Source: a virus. Taken from it: a stretch of 64,000 nt of DNA. Position numbers and translations under genes: made by a program. Where the stretch lies: positions 16,784 through 80,783 of the IMG/VR virus record IMGVR_UViG_3300033142_000925. One strand, given 5' to 3'. Positions 50,627-59,102 of this stretch are shown in pieces. The notes under the pieces were generated by a model. It did no database searches. It saw only the letters and a program-made list of their open reading frames with translations, and had not been told where the DNA came from. Every line of letters starts with the position of its first letter. Within the stretch, counting starts at the first letter, position 1.

Positions 50627-51055
50627 TTACCCCCTGAAGTATGTTATTATGACTATGAGGACCATACACACAGCCATAAACCCAGACAGAACTTCAACCC
50701 GGTGAGTCTTGAGCCATCTCTTTTCAGATTGTATCTTCATCTCCCGCTCATCCATCTTCCGATGGACAATGTTCTCAATCTGGTTCTGGTCCACTCCTCC
50801 ACGCTGATACATTTCTTTAACTGTCGTGGCTATCTCAGTCACCCGTTCATTGGTATTGCTGATCTTTGTATCGTATCCGTCAAATAGTTTCTCACGGACC
50901 TCTCCCACCTTTTCAGAAATCTCTTTCTGGTGGTTGTTTTGATTATGTTCCATTCTGTCCAACCGTTTATCCATAGCCGTCAATAACACCTCATGCTGTG
51001 ATATTAAATTAGCATTGTATAGGCACTGTTTACTTGCGCCGGGCGTATCACTCAT
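50627..51055 (-). CDS. coiled-coil protein with C-terminal membrane helix (XhlA-like layout)
   Basis: A 142-residue protein: an N-terminal helix, a coiled coil (about 25-110), the phrase IQSEKRWLKTHR, and a C-terminal membrane segment (about 119-139, VLSGFMAVCMVLIVIITYF). This arrangement resembles XhlA/haemolysin-like and phage membrane-associated coiled-coil proteins. It joins the next gene through TAATG. It could assist DNA entry or lysis. A function is not assignable. Confidence 0.5.
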   Translation of the reverse strand: MSDTPGASKQCLYNANLISQHEVLLTAMDKRLDRMEHNQNNHQKEISEKVGEVREKLFDGYDTKISNTNERVTEIATTVKEMYQRGGVDQNQIENIVHRKMDEREMKIQSEKRWLKTHRVEVLSGFMAVCMVLIVIITYFRG

Positions 51056-51393
51056 CAGTACTCACTCCTATCAAACTCTCCCGGAATTACGTTCAACTTC
51101 GCTGCGGAGATGCTTTCCTCTGCCATGATGCGGGCCTTCTGTAACGAGTCCCGCTCCCCCAACTTGTTTACATAGCGATCTTTCAGATCGTGGTACACTT
51201 CATCGTACGGTCCTTCCTTTTTCTGATCGAGCCGTTTTCGTAAAGCATCCATATCAGAGTTCAGTCGGTCGATCCCTTTATTGGCCGCTTCGATAACCTG
51301 TTCCTGTTCGCGAACAATGATAGCAGCTTTCGTATCCAGTTTTACCTTGACCGCATCGAGTTGGTCTGCGCTCTTCTCCGCCTGATTACGCAC
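51055..51393 (-). CDS. small coiled-coil protein, unknown
   Basis: A 112-residue charged protein that is almost one long coiled coil (residues 5-100) with many Lys/Glu/Asp heptads and no Cys or Trp. Its ATG overlaps the end of the polyvalent protein gene by eight bases and its stop overlaps the next ATG as TAATG. Probably a structural or assembly partner within the packaged-protein cluster. No family recognised. Confidence 0.5.
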   Translation of the reverse strand: MRNQAEKSADQLDAVKVKLDTKAAIIVREQEQVIEAANKGIDRLNSDMDALRKRLDQKKEGPYDEVYHDLKDRYVNKLGERDSLQKARIMAEESISAAKLNVIPGEFDRSEY

Positions 51394-54300
51394 TTCGGGC
51401 CTCCTCTTCGTATTTGTTCAGCATACCGATAAATCCCTTATCATCCAATGCCGTTACCGACCGAGGATTGCCGATGATATTCATTTCTTTCCGCTTCGTG
51501 GCCATCAAGTCTTCAGACCGCATATCCATAGGGTTCACACCGGACAGAACATAGGTCGAAGTATCCCTATCCTGACCCTTCCTGAATATCCGGGCGTTCC
51601 GCTGATCAAATGCGGCTGCGCTGTCCGGTATATCCAAGTGAAAAGTGACCGATCCCCCAGCCTGTAAGTTATGGCCGGATTCGAGAGTCTTAGTCCCTAC
51701 AATGAACCTGAGCGGATTGCCCGGATCATTAAATGCGGCCTTAGTCTTTGCCATCTCTCCGGGACCGGTCTCACCGTGAATCATCGCAACGGACCCTACA
51801 CCAAACTCTTTCTCAAGTCTCTTCTGAGCCGTTCGCATAGCCTTCAGTACGGGTTTACCCGGCTGGGATACGTGAACAACTGCCTTCTCTCCGGGATGGT
51901 TATTCTTCATCGTGTCGATAATCGTATCGACCTTAGCATTACTCTCGGTATAGCCGTCAGATAGAATCGAATAGTTTCTGGAATCTCTACGAGCCGAAGC
52001 TCCGGGAAGTTTCTGTTCCCGCTCATCCCTATATTGCCTCTCACTTGCCGCATACGCTTTCCGCTGTGGAGCAGACATTGGAATACGGAGTGTATTGACC
52101 TTGTTCTCAACCGGTAGTTGATTCTTCTGCGTGTAAACCCAGTCTCCGGTCTCTTTCCTGAACGCATCGTTGGCAGCGTCCTGAAATATGCCGGTACCTT
52201 GGTTGAGTCCCTTATATCGCTTCTCAAAATCAGCCATTGAACCCATACCATGTTCAGGATCAATGAAGTTGATCTTCCTGTAGAGTTCCTTCTTTGACGT
52301 TTTGATGTTCGTACCTGACATAGCCATCTTCAGAGGAACGTCTGCGAGTTGATCTAAAGCCTTATATCTCCCAGCCGCACCAGTACCGGCAGTCATTTCA
52401 TGAATCTCATCTAAAACAACCATATCGTATCCGGCATCTTTCAGGATCGAAGCGTCTTCCCTGAGTGCATCCTGTGAAACGATATGAATACCGTCCTGTT
52501 CAAGGTGTCGGCGGTGACGTTCAGTCTTCGAAGTGTTGGAGGTCGACTGCCTGACGAGCTTCTGCATATCCTTATCAAGGAAAGTCTCGCGTTGTTTGTG
52601 GAAGTCGCCACGAGTACCTGACGGGGTTACTACCAGAATCTTCTTAGCTCCCTTATTAGCCATAGCATCCATGATCCCCGCATAGGCAATTCCTGTCTTT
52701 CCAATACCCGCTTCAAAGTCTAACAGAACCCTACCCTTCTCATTGAAGAAACGGAGTCCGGCTTCCTGTGCTGCATCGAACTTGATACTGTCCTTAATAC
52801 CCGGTGGTTTATATCCGGTATTTGATTCATGAGCCTTGATAGCTGCAAGATTATCCTTCTCTGCCGACTTGTCAGCAGCACCCTGAAAGAAGTTGTTCAG
52901 AGACTCTTTCGGAATCTCCATGACCAGCCGCTTAGCGCGCCCTTTCTTAACGGTTCGTATCGAATAGGTACCTTTCTTCAAACCGGCATTCTTAGCCCTG
53001 TCACGAGCCCGTGCAAGGTCCTTACCCATATCTACCTGTACAACATCAGCCGGTGGATCTTCCAGCGCGTTGATCATATGCGCGGCTGCTCTCAGAGAAC
53101 CTACAGCCGTACCCAGTGCGCGCTGTGCTGCGGTGATCTGCTTCAGAGCATGACCATTAGCTGAGGCCATGGACAGGATTGCTTCGGCATCGTCTTTGTC
53201 CCGCGCCAGTCCCCTAATATCATCAGCGTTGGCCAGTCGTTTCTTGGTTTCCTTCAATGCACGGTCAACGACTTTCTCACGTTCTGTGGCTACATACTCT
53301 TCAAGGGCCTTACGCACGACTTCGCCCTTACCATCCAATTGGATCTTTGCGGTGACCGCTCGGGCCACAGCTTCAATCCCCAGTTCCTTTACAGTGTCAG
53401 TCGTGAAAGTAGCACCGGAACCGTACACATCTCCGATCAATCCGTTCAATGCGGAGATTGCACCTTGGTCAACATGCCCGTTGATCGCCTGACTCTGAGC
53501 ATTGAGGATGTCATACATCTGAATATTCTTTGCTGTCTCGGCCTGATCCTTGACCTGTCTCTGGATCTCATCCATTTCACTGGTCGTGGCTGCGGCAAAC
53601 ACCGCTCCAACCTTCAGGTCGGAAGGAATGTCAGCACTCTCCGCACCGATGGCCTTAATCGCTTTCCTGAACTGCTTTCTGGCTGCCAGTACTTCAAGAG
53701 CCTTGTCCTTATCGAGTAAGGTCTTCAGTTCCGGTGCTGCGTTAGGGTCCTCGGGCATATAGTCTTTCATCAGGGTGTTGAGCGCTTCCCGCTCCACATT
53801 CTTGACTTGCTTCTGGACCGCTTTCTTGAGTTCCTTCTCAGACTGCTTATCAACTTCGTTTTCAATAGCCTTCTCATCCATGGTCTTAAACGCCTTTCGC
53901 GCTTCAACCATCTTCCGGGCCTTGTCCTCAAGTTCTTTCATCTGCTTAGCACTAATATTATCTCTGATCTCATCAGGGGTAACACCCAGAATATCTGTAA
54001 CCACCTCAGTATAGGCGGCTCGGGCTGTCTTTCGTGCTGCGTGCTGAACTTTACGGGTTGCTGCGGCCTCGCTGATCTCTTCCTTGGTCAGCGCCTTCGT
54101 TTCTTCTTTTTTCTTAGCCTCGATCCGTTTCCGCTTCACAGTATAGTCTTCACGGCTCATGATATTGTCAATCTTCAGGTGATTCAGTTTCCCACCGGCC
54201 CCGCCGACCACGACATAGCCGCCGTCACTGGTTCCCTGCAACAGGACCCTTGCACCCCGGATCGTAACCCAGCGCATTCCACGAGCTTTCACTTCATCGG

Positions 54301-56359
54301 CTGAGTAATATTTCTTACCCTCGCCGTTTGCTTTCATAAGATCACCCAGCCAGAAGAACTTGATCAGCTTATGATTGCGATGGAGAAACCATTGTCCGCT
54401 ATCGCTCTTGAGCAAGTCCCCTTCTCCGAATGATTTGTTCACTCCGAACCTGTCTACCAGATTCGTAATTCTCTGTTCCATAATTCGCCTCAGTTTCGGG
54501 TCTTCAATACCCGCAAGGATTACGCCTTTCTTAGACAGTACGTTTGTCAGTTGTTCACGGATATCATTATCACTCACGAGGCCGAACACCGAGGAAGCCG
54601 AACGGGAGGGATCTCGAAGACTCTCGACTTCGGTAACATCCCCACCAAATGAATCGCCTTTCGGAGCGCCCTGTGCCCTGTAGCGTAATGATCCACCATT
54701 GTCGATTCTCCATGCTCTCGCACCGTCCCATATAACATTATCATTATCCATACCCAGAACATCCCAGTTACTCACCAACGCGTCGGCCAGAAACCCATCC
54801 CGAAGCTGCTTCATAGCCTCAGACTGTTCATCTCCATAGAGGTCGGAAAGTGGTACGCCCTCAATATAGTCGGCAACCTGTACGAGCTTCCCCTCACTGT
54901 CGTGTGAAAGTTGAACATCAGGGACCGCCACACCGAGCGTTTTGTAGATTCGGTTCGCCATGTATTCATCTTTGAGATGACCTTCACCGGTTGAACGTTT
55001 CAGGACCTTCTCTTCACCATTGGCCAGCCTGACATGGGCTGCGCCTCCGGTAGTCCCTCCAAGATTCTTGAGGGTGGCATAATGTCCCATACCTCTGGGC
55101 CGCTTCCCACCATTATCAGGATATGTATAATGCCATCGACCGTTCTTGAAGTACTTATTGATATACTTTGACTTCTGTAGCTTCATCGATTCTTTAATCT
55201 CATCAGGTCCGAACAGGTGCATAGCGTATTTCAAGGAAAGCTCTTCGAATGCGGTTGTCATGCCTTCTGACTTACTCTTCATAACCTTCGCCGGGTTCAA
55301 TTTCATATAGTTGACATTCGGCCTTCCATGCGCTTTATAGTCCCAAGCCTTCGGCGCGTACTGGTCATCCCATGCCACGGTCTCAGTCACCTCGAATCCA
55401 TATTTCGAATATATCTTAGGTAACACGTCACCCAGACAATCCAATGACTTCGCTCCATTCTTTATAGCCGTCTTCATGATTGAAGCGCCTTCATGGGCAC
55501 CCGGTTCAGAGAAAACAGATATAAGGTCTCCGTCACCGGTAACCGCATAGCCGCTCTTACCTGTCTCGGAGATATACGCCTTGGCACGCTTGCCCTCATA
55601 TTCTTTCGCAGTGTAGGAAGTAACAAACGCATCGAACTCTTTTGGAGTCTTTGCGTCTCGAACAGGTACAAACTCAGCTAAGGGAACATTGGAATAAGTT
55701 GTGACCAGTTTGATAGCGTCCTTCTTATCCACGAAGGTCGCCAGTTCTTTTTTAGCTGGCTTACGCCCTTTCTTGTCACCGGGGTATTCATAGTACCAGC
55801 GTCCATCCTTGCCCCGCCATCGTTTGGTATACTTTGCCTTCTCCAAGTGACCGATACTGTCATTATCCGCAGTCAGAATGTATGTTTTAGACTTCCGTAA
55901 TTTCTTAGGCGGCTTCAGAGTCAACCCTTTCCGGTCCTTCAACATCTGTTTGAAGGTTGCCATATCTACCTGATCACAGGACCCGTAATAATCTGATCGG
56001 TCATACTGTCTCTGGTATGCTGCCTTGGCTTCTACCTGACTGTTGAACCCGAGCATACACTTGTCTTCATCATAGTTACCGGTATATGGATCATTTTGGT
56101 GTACGATATATACCTTATCGGAGAACTTGCTGGGTCCCATATATACATCCACATGATCACCGTCGACACCGAGAGTAAGACGCACATAGCCATAAGCAAT
56201 ATGCATAAAAGTACGCCACATATTCCCATGATCGTCCTCCCCCTGCCTGTAAGTTCCTCGTTCATTCTCAATTGAGATGGGTAATCCCTGAAATGTGCAT
56301 TTGCCTTGGAGCTTGCGACTGCGCCAGTCTACTGCATTAGTAATAATGCCTCGTTTCAT
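51386..56359 (-). CDS. giant polyvalent protein: pyrophosphatase-like, acetyltransferase-like, kinase-like, SNF2 helicase
   Basis: A 1657-residue fusion. Residues about 1-145 match the inorganic-pyrophosphatase-like domain of phage polyvalent proteins (GDHVDVYMGP, VYIVHQNDPYTGNYDEDKCM). Residues about 205-355 resemble a GNAT-type domain (KYGFEVTETVAWDDQYAPKAWD, GRPNVNYMKL). Residues about 430-600 look like a HipA/PI-kinase-type domain (VPDVQLSHD, NWDVLGMDNDNVIW, WRIDNGGSLRYRAQG). A long charged coiled coil spans about 730-1130. The C-terminus is an SNF2-type helicase: FEAGIGKT (1215-1222), DEIH (1317-1320), and motif VI QRNARIFRKGQ (1586-1596). Short aromatic/basic motifs (about 176-195 and 398-415) separate the domains. 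Such proteins are thought to be injected with phage or plasmid DNA to counter host defence. Here location among head genes supports packaging; this is inferred. Confidence 0.8.
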   Translation of the reverse strand: MKRGIITNAVDWRSRKLQGKCTFQGLPISIENERGTYRQGEDDHGNMWRTFMHIAYGYVRLTLGVDGDHVDVYMGPSKFSDKVYIVHQNDPYTGNYDEDKCMLGFNSQVEAKAAYQRQYDRSDYYGSCDQVDMATFKQMLKDRKGLTLKPPKKLRKSKTYILTADNDSIGHLEKAKYTKRWRGKDGRWYYEYPGDKKGRKPAKKELATFVDKKDAIKLVTTYSNVPLAEFVPVRDAKTPKEFDAFVTSYTAKEYEGKRAKAYISETGKSGYAVTGDGDLISVFSEPGAHEGASIMKTAIKNGAKSLDCLGDVLPKIYSKYGFEVTETVAWDDQYAPKAWDYKAHGRPNVNYMKLNPAKVMKSKSEGMTTAFEELSLKYAMHLFGPDEIKESMKLQKSKYINKYFKNGRWHYTYPDNGGKRPRGMGHYATLKNLGGTTGGAAHVRLANGEEKVLKRSTGEGHLKDEYMANRIYKTLGVAVPDVQLSHDSEGKLVQVADYIEGVPLSDLYGDEQSEAMKQLRDGFLADALVSNWDVLGMDNDNVIWDGARAWRIDNGGSLRYRAQGAPKGDSFGGDVTEVESLRDPSRSASSVFGLVSDNDIREQLTNVLSKKGVILAGIEDPKLRRIMEQRITNLVDRFGVNKSFGEGDLLKSDSGQWFLHRNHKLIKFFWLGDLMKANGEGKKYYSADEVKARGMRWVTIRGARVLLQGTSDGGYVVVGGAGGKLNHLKIDNIMSREDYTVKRKRIEAKKKEETKALTKEEISEAAATRKVQHAARKTARAAYTEVVTDILGVTPDEIRDNISAKQMKELEDKARKMVEARKAFKTMDEKAIENEVDKQSEKELKKAVQKQVKNVEREALNTLMKDYMPEDPNAAPELKTLLDKDKALEVLAARKQFRKAIKAIGAESADIPSDLKVGAVFAAATTSEMDEIQRQVKDQAETAKNIQMYDILNAQSQAINGHVDQGAISALNGLIGDVYGSGATFTTDTVKELGIEAVARAVTAKIQLDGKGEVVRKALEEYVATEREKVVDRALKETKKRLANADDIRGLARDKDDAEAILSMASANGHALKQITAAQRALGTAVGSLRAAAHMINALEDPPADVVQVDMGKDLARARDRAKNAGLKKGTYSIRTVKKGRAKRLVMEIPKESLNNFFQGAADKSAEKDNLAAIKAHESNTGYKPPGIKDSIKFDAAQEAGLRFFNEKGRVLLDFEAGIGKTGIAYAGIMDAMANKGAKKILVVTPSGTRGDFHKQRETFLDKDMQKLVRQSTSNTSKTERHRRHLEQDGIHIVSQDALREDASILKDAGYDMVVLDEIHEMTAGTGAAGRYKALDQLADVPLKMAMSGTNIKTSKKELYRKINFIDPEHGMGSMADFEKRYKGLNQGTGIFQDAANDAFRKETGDWVYTQKNQLPVENKVNTLRIPMSAPQRKAYAASERQYRDEREQKLPGASARRDSRNYSILSDGYTESNAKVDTIIDTMKNNHPGEKAVVHVSQPGKPVLKAMRTAQKRLEKEFGVGSVAMIHGETGPGEMAKTKAAFNDPGNPLRFIVGTKTLESGHNLQAGGSVTFHLDIPDSAAAFDQRNARIFRKGQDRDTSTYVLSGVNPMDMRSEDLMATKRKEMNIIGNPRSVTALDDKGFIGMLNKYEEEARSA

Positions 56360-56850
56360 TCGACACCCTCCAACATCTTATTCGAATAGGTGGTCTTCCT
56401 CTTAGCGCTCCAATCTTTCCAGACTCCATTCAGACCGTAACCATATTTAAAATCCCCCGGAGCTAACGGGTTACTGGGTAGGCTGTTCTTGACATTGAAC
56501 GTCACCTCCCCAAAGTCGGCATACATCACCACGTACTTACCCGGATACTTCCTGCTCATAGCCGCACCGTACTTCTTAGCATCGGCGACCTTCCAGCCTT
56601 TCTTATTAGCGTCAATCCTCACGGATACATTGCCGGTGGTCCCACTACTCGAAGGTTTACCGGAGATTTCTAAAGGCATAGGCTTCTTATGCGCGGATTC
56701 ACGCCGCTTCGTTGGTGGGGGAGACTTAGGTCGGGGCGCGCTCTTTTTCTTCTTAGCCCCGTAGTAGTACTTATAGTTCCCCGGCGTGCCAGTCCGTTTC
56801 GTGTAATTAGACTTCAACAACTCGATGGGATCAACAATTATAATTCTCAT
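56356..56850 (-). CDS. basic protein of the packaged-protein cluster, unknown
   Basis: A 164-residue protein starting at ATG 56850. It begins with a hydrophobic MRIIIVDPIELL, then the aromatic/basic motif KSNYTKRTGTPGNYKYYYG shared in form with two segments of the polyvalent protein, a Lys/Pro/Ser-rich linker (about 32-75), and a C-terminal alpha/beta domain (SVRIDANKKGWKVADAKKYGA, then YGYGLNGVWKDWS). Unrecognised. Its stop overlaps the start of the polyvalent gene by four bases (ATGA). Confidence 0.5.
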   Translation of the reverse strand: MRIIIVDPIELLKSNYTKRTGTPGNYKYYYGAKKKKSAPRPKSPPPTKRRESAHKKPMPLEISGKPSSSGTTGNVSVRIDANKKGWKVADAKKYGAAMSRKYPGKYVVMYADFGEVTFNVKNSLPSNPLAPGDFKYGYGLNGVWKDWSAKRKTTYSNKMLEGVE

Positions 56851-56874
56851 CTACACCTCACCTTTATGAACGGT

Positions 56875-57741
56875 TTAGCTCCGTGGCTTTTTTACATTCT
56901 TAACCGGTGTGTGTTTTGTGGTTGACTCAGGTTTGCTCGACCCTATCTCTTCGGGTTTCACAATGATGGTCCTGCGACCAAAATTGTCATGAGCGCGGCT
57001 GCCTGAACCTGACGCACTGGCATTGTAGTTTTTGTGAGGTGCTTTCGCGCCCTTCACTCGACCCTTGCCATCAACACGTTTGGTGTCGGCGTACTTGCCC
57101 TCATCTTCGGGCTTGCTTGAGCCGATCATCCTTTCCGCTGCCATCTTCGCGAACTTCATTCGTTCGGCATGACCTTCGTAGGGAATCTTGCTCTTAGTCT
57201 TACCACTCACATTTGAGAGGCTTGCCGGATGGTCTGCTTTCTCCAAAGGTTCAATCTCTCCGGGAACCAGAATCAGTGCAAATCTTGTTTTCATATCACC
57301 CTCCAATAGTGACTTGTTCACGTTTTCATTTTCCATCTCGATGAGATGGGTATAGTATTTCGAATCTTCGTGCAAGTGATCCAACGCAATCTCTCGCGCT
57401 ACCCCTTTGCTTGAAGTGTGTTCCATTTCAATCTTGATCCCGAGCTTCAATTCTTTCGGGTCAACTTCCATTGTATCGCCTTCCTTGTGAAGACCTTCTT
57501 TCTTCAGGTGGTCAACTGCCGCTTTGGATTTAGAAAGACTGCTTACAATCGACTTAACATCGCGCGGACTCATTTTATACTTGGCTCCTATCGCATTGAG
57601 CGTAGACTCTGAAGGATTCGAGTTCTTGAGAAACAACTGAGCAATAGCTTTCGCAGTCATCTTGTATCCAATCTCATCACCACAAGAACCGGTCACAGGT
57701 CCTGTAGCTACGGACTCAAGTTTCTTCTTATTCATCGTCAT
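56875..57741 (-). CDS. DUF5661-like protein, probably head-internal
   Basis: About 288 residues. ATG 57741 is taken; ATG 57735 and TTG 57753 are alternatives and no ribosome site is decisive. A helical N-terminal region contains TLNAIGAKYKMSPRDVKSIVSSL, a possible HTH. Residues about 90-135 (ELKLGIKIEMEHTSSKGVA, then ALDHLHEDSKYYTHLIEME) match the DUF5661 pattern found in phage proteins. The C-terminal third is a Gly/Ser/Lys-rich tail with short motifs, probably flexible. Function of the domain is unknown. Placed between the small acidic ORF and the 56356-56850 gene within the packaged-protein cluster. Confidence 0.55.
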   Translation of the reverse strand: MTMNKKKLESVATGPVTGSCGDEIGYKMTAKAIAQLFLKNSNPSESTLNAIGAKYKMSPRDVKSIVSSLSKSKAAVDHLKKEGLHKEGDTMEVDPKELKLGIKIEMEHTSSKGVAREIALDHLHEDSKYYTHLIEMENENVNKSLLEGDMKTRFALILVPGEIEPLEKADHPASLSNVSGKTKSKIPYEGHAERMKFAKMAAERMIGSSKPEDEGKYADTKRVDGKGRVKGAKAPHKNYNASASGSGSRAHDNFGRRTIIVKPEEIGSSKPESTTKHTPVKNVKKPRS

Positions 57742-57871
57742 CCGCCGGATCAAATCCTAATATCTGAACAACCTCTTTCGGGGTTGACTCCTGCTTGTCA
57801 TCATCCGGGGAAGTATCGGGAGTCCATGCAACTTCCTCGGCTGATCCGATATACACATCAGGTGCTTTCAA
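57728..57871 (-). CDS. short acidic protein with TTG start, unknown
   Basis: A 47-codon frame beginning with TTG 57871, preceded by GGAGG seven bases ahead, inside the last codons of the topoisomerase gene. It reads LKAPDVYIGSAEEVAW at the start and ends ILGFDPADDDE. It fills an otherwise unassigned 100-base gap and overlaps the next gene start by 14 bases, fitting the coupled style of the operon. Evidence is packing and ribosome site only. Acidic residues concentrate at the C-terminus. Confidence 0.45.
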   Translation of the reverse strand: MKAPDVYIGSAEEVAWTPDTSPDDDKQESTPKEVVQILGFDPADDDE

Positions 57872-58748
57872 CTTTCCGCCTCCACTTTTCAAAGATCGCC
57901 GGGTTCACATAGCTGCCCAGCGCCACCACTCGGGTGTTGCCCAGTTGCTTAGCTACTGCATTGCCCACAGCAATCACAGCCTTCTTATACTCGACCATGG
58001 TCTTAGGGGCATTACCCCTCATTGCTTTCATAGCAACCTCAGTTCCGAGGTGGGTTCTGAAATCCTTGCTCTGGAACTTCGCCCCGTCTCCCAGTCGGTG
58101 GGTATATCTCAAAAGGCCGTCGCCGGTAACACCGAACAATCGACCTGTTTTTCCTGTCTCACGCTTCCTCTTCAGAAGCATCTTTGCCACACTCGCATCG
58201 GTTACGGGGATTTCCAAGTCGATCCCTTTCTTCCCGACGAACTTCAGGACCACACCAGAATCGGTACGTTTTACGTGTCGCCCTTCCAGTGTCGTAGCGC
58301 CGAATGCGTCGACGCTCCCTTTCGTATTCTTCTCGCTGCCCGGTCTGATCCCCGTACTCATGATCAACCATAAGACCGTCGCCGCCTCGTTCTTCCCCTT
58401 CACGTCGGCAGCAACCTCTTGATTGATCCCGTCGAAGGCTTTGTTCAGCGCTCGTATCCTTGCAAACTTTTCCTTGCTTGCCGAATCCACATGAGCCGGA
58501 TTGTAGATGTACTGCGTTCGCCCTTTGGCATCGTCGCCCTTCACCCACAGCTTGGATTTCGGATCGCTGAAATACTGAAGGTTCGTCCACGCGGGAGGAA
58601 CCTTGAACTTGTTCTGTATCCGGGCGGGCAGCTTGTCCCTGTTCTTCACAGGAACCCATCTCCCCTCGGCTATCTTTACATACTTGCCGCTCTTGCTTTT
58701 CGCACCGATGGCGGCCCGTTTTGCTTTGGTGAAGATGATCAGTTTCAT
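57858..58748 (-). CDS. type IB DNA topoisomerase
   Basis: A 296-residue protein with the poxvirus/bacterial topoisomerase IB layout. N-terminal domain: PPAWTNLQYFSDPKSKLWV and GRTQYIYNPAH. Catalytic domain: STGIRPGSE (Arg135), KFVGKKGI (Lys173/174), KDFRTHLGT (Arg231) and the likely nucleophile Tyr280 in SYVNP, matching the R-K-R-Y order of the family. It relaxes supercoils by a 3'-phosphotyrosine intermediate without ATP. The N-terminus carries the basic/aromatic leader SGKYVKIAEGRWVPVKN shared in form with neighbours. Position between portal-associated and packaged proteins suggests it may be packaged and act during DNA entry; inferred. Its ATG follows the previous TAA directly. Confidence 0.85.
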   Translation of the reverse strand: MKLIIFTKAKRAAIGAKSKSGKYVKIAEGRWVPVKNRDKLPARIQNKFKVPPAWTNLQYFSDPKSKLWVKGDDAKGRTQYIYNPAHVDSASKEKFARIRALNKAFDGINQEVAADVKGKNEAATVLWLIMSTGIRPGSEKNTKGSVDAFGATTLEGRHVKRTDSGVVLKFVGKKGIDLEIPVTDASVAKMLLKRKRETGKTGRLFGVTGDGLLRYTHRLGDGAKFQSKDFRTHLGTEVAMKAMRGNAPKTMVEYKKAVIAVGNAVAKQLGNTRVVALGSYVNPAIFEKWRRKVEST

Positions 58749-59102
58749 TTAGCCCCATACTCCCACAACCGTCATCCAGAAGAATCCATTATAGAATGCC
58801 GTCATCAAGATGCGCCCGATGGGTGTTTTCTTGTTGATGATCTTCATCCGATCCCCTTCAGTCTTCACATATGCAAACAAAGCTACCAGCAACGCACCGG
58901 CCAGTTGTCCCAGCTTCAAGGGCTGCCAGACCATAGTCAAATCACTTTTCAATATGAGCGCCTGACTTCCTAATACTCCCAGAACCAACATCCCGTATAC
59001 ACCGAACTTGATCATCCATCGCCGGTGTTTTGACTTCGCCTCTTCGATGACTCGTAATCGCTCTTCAAGGACTGCGCGGGGTATTGGTTTCCTTGCGGCC
59101 AT
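58749..59102 (-). CDS. small membrane protein
   Basis: A 117-residue protein. The N-terminal 28 residues are basic and helical (RAVLEERLRVIEEAKSKHRRW), followed by three hydrophobic segments: about 32-50, about 62-80 and about 96-115 (MTAFYNGFFWMTVVGVWG). Located directly after the portal (adjacent bases) and before the topoisomerase. It could be a holin-like or DNA-entry membrane protein. No family is recognised. TAAATG links it to the topoisomerase gene. Confidence 0.5.
   Translation of the reverse strand: MAARKPIPRAVLEERLRVIEEAKSKHRRWMIKFGVYGMLVLGVLGSQALILKSDLTMVWQPLKLGQLAGALLVALFAYVKTEGDRMKIINKKTPIGRILMTAFYNGFFWMTVVGVWG

Noticed and set aside
58159-58758. 199-codon minus-strand frame within the topoisomerase gene
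   Set aside because: It is a shadow: its composition (many Arg/Glu/Gln/Cys without a core) is that of an out-of-frame read of the well-supported topoisomerase IB gene.
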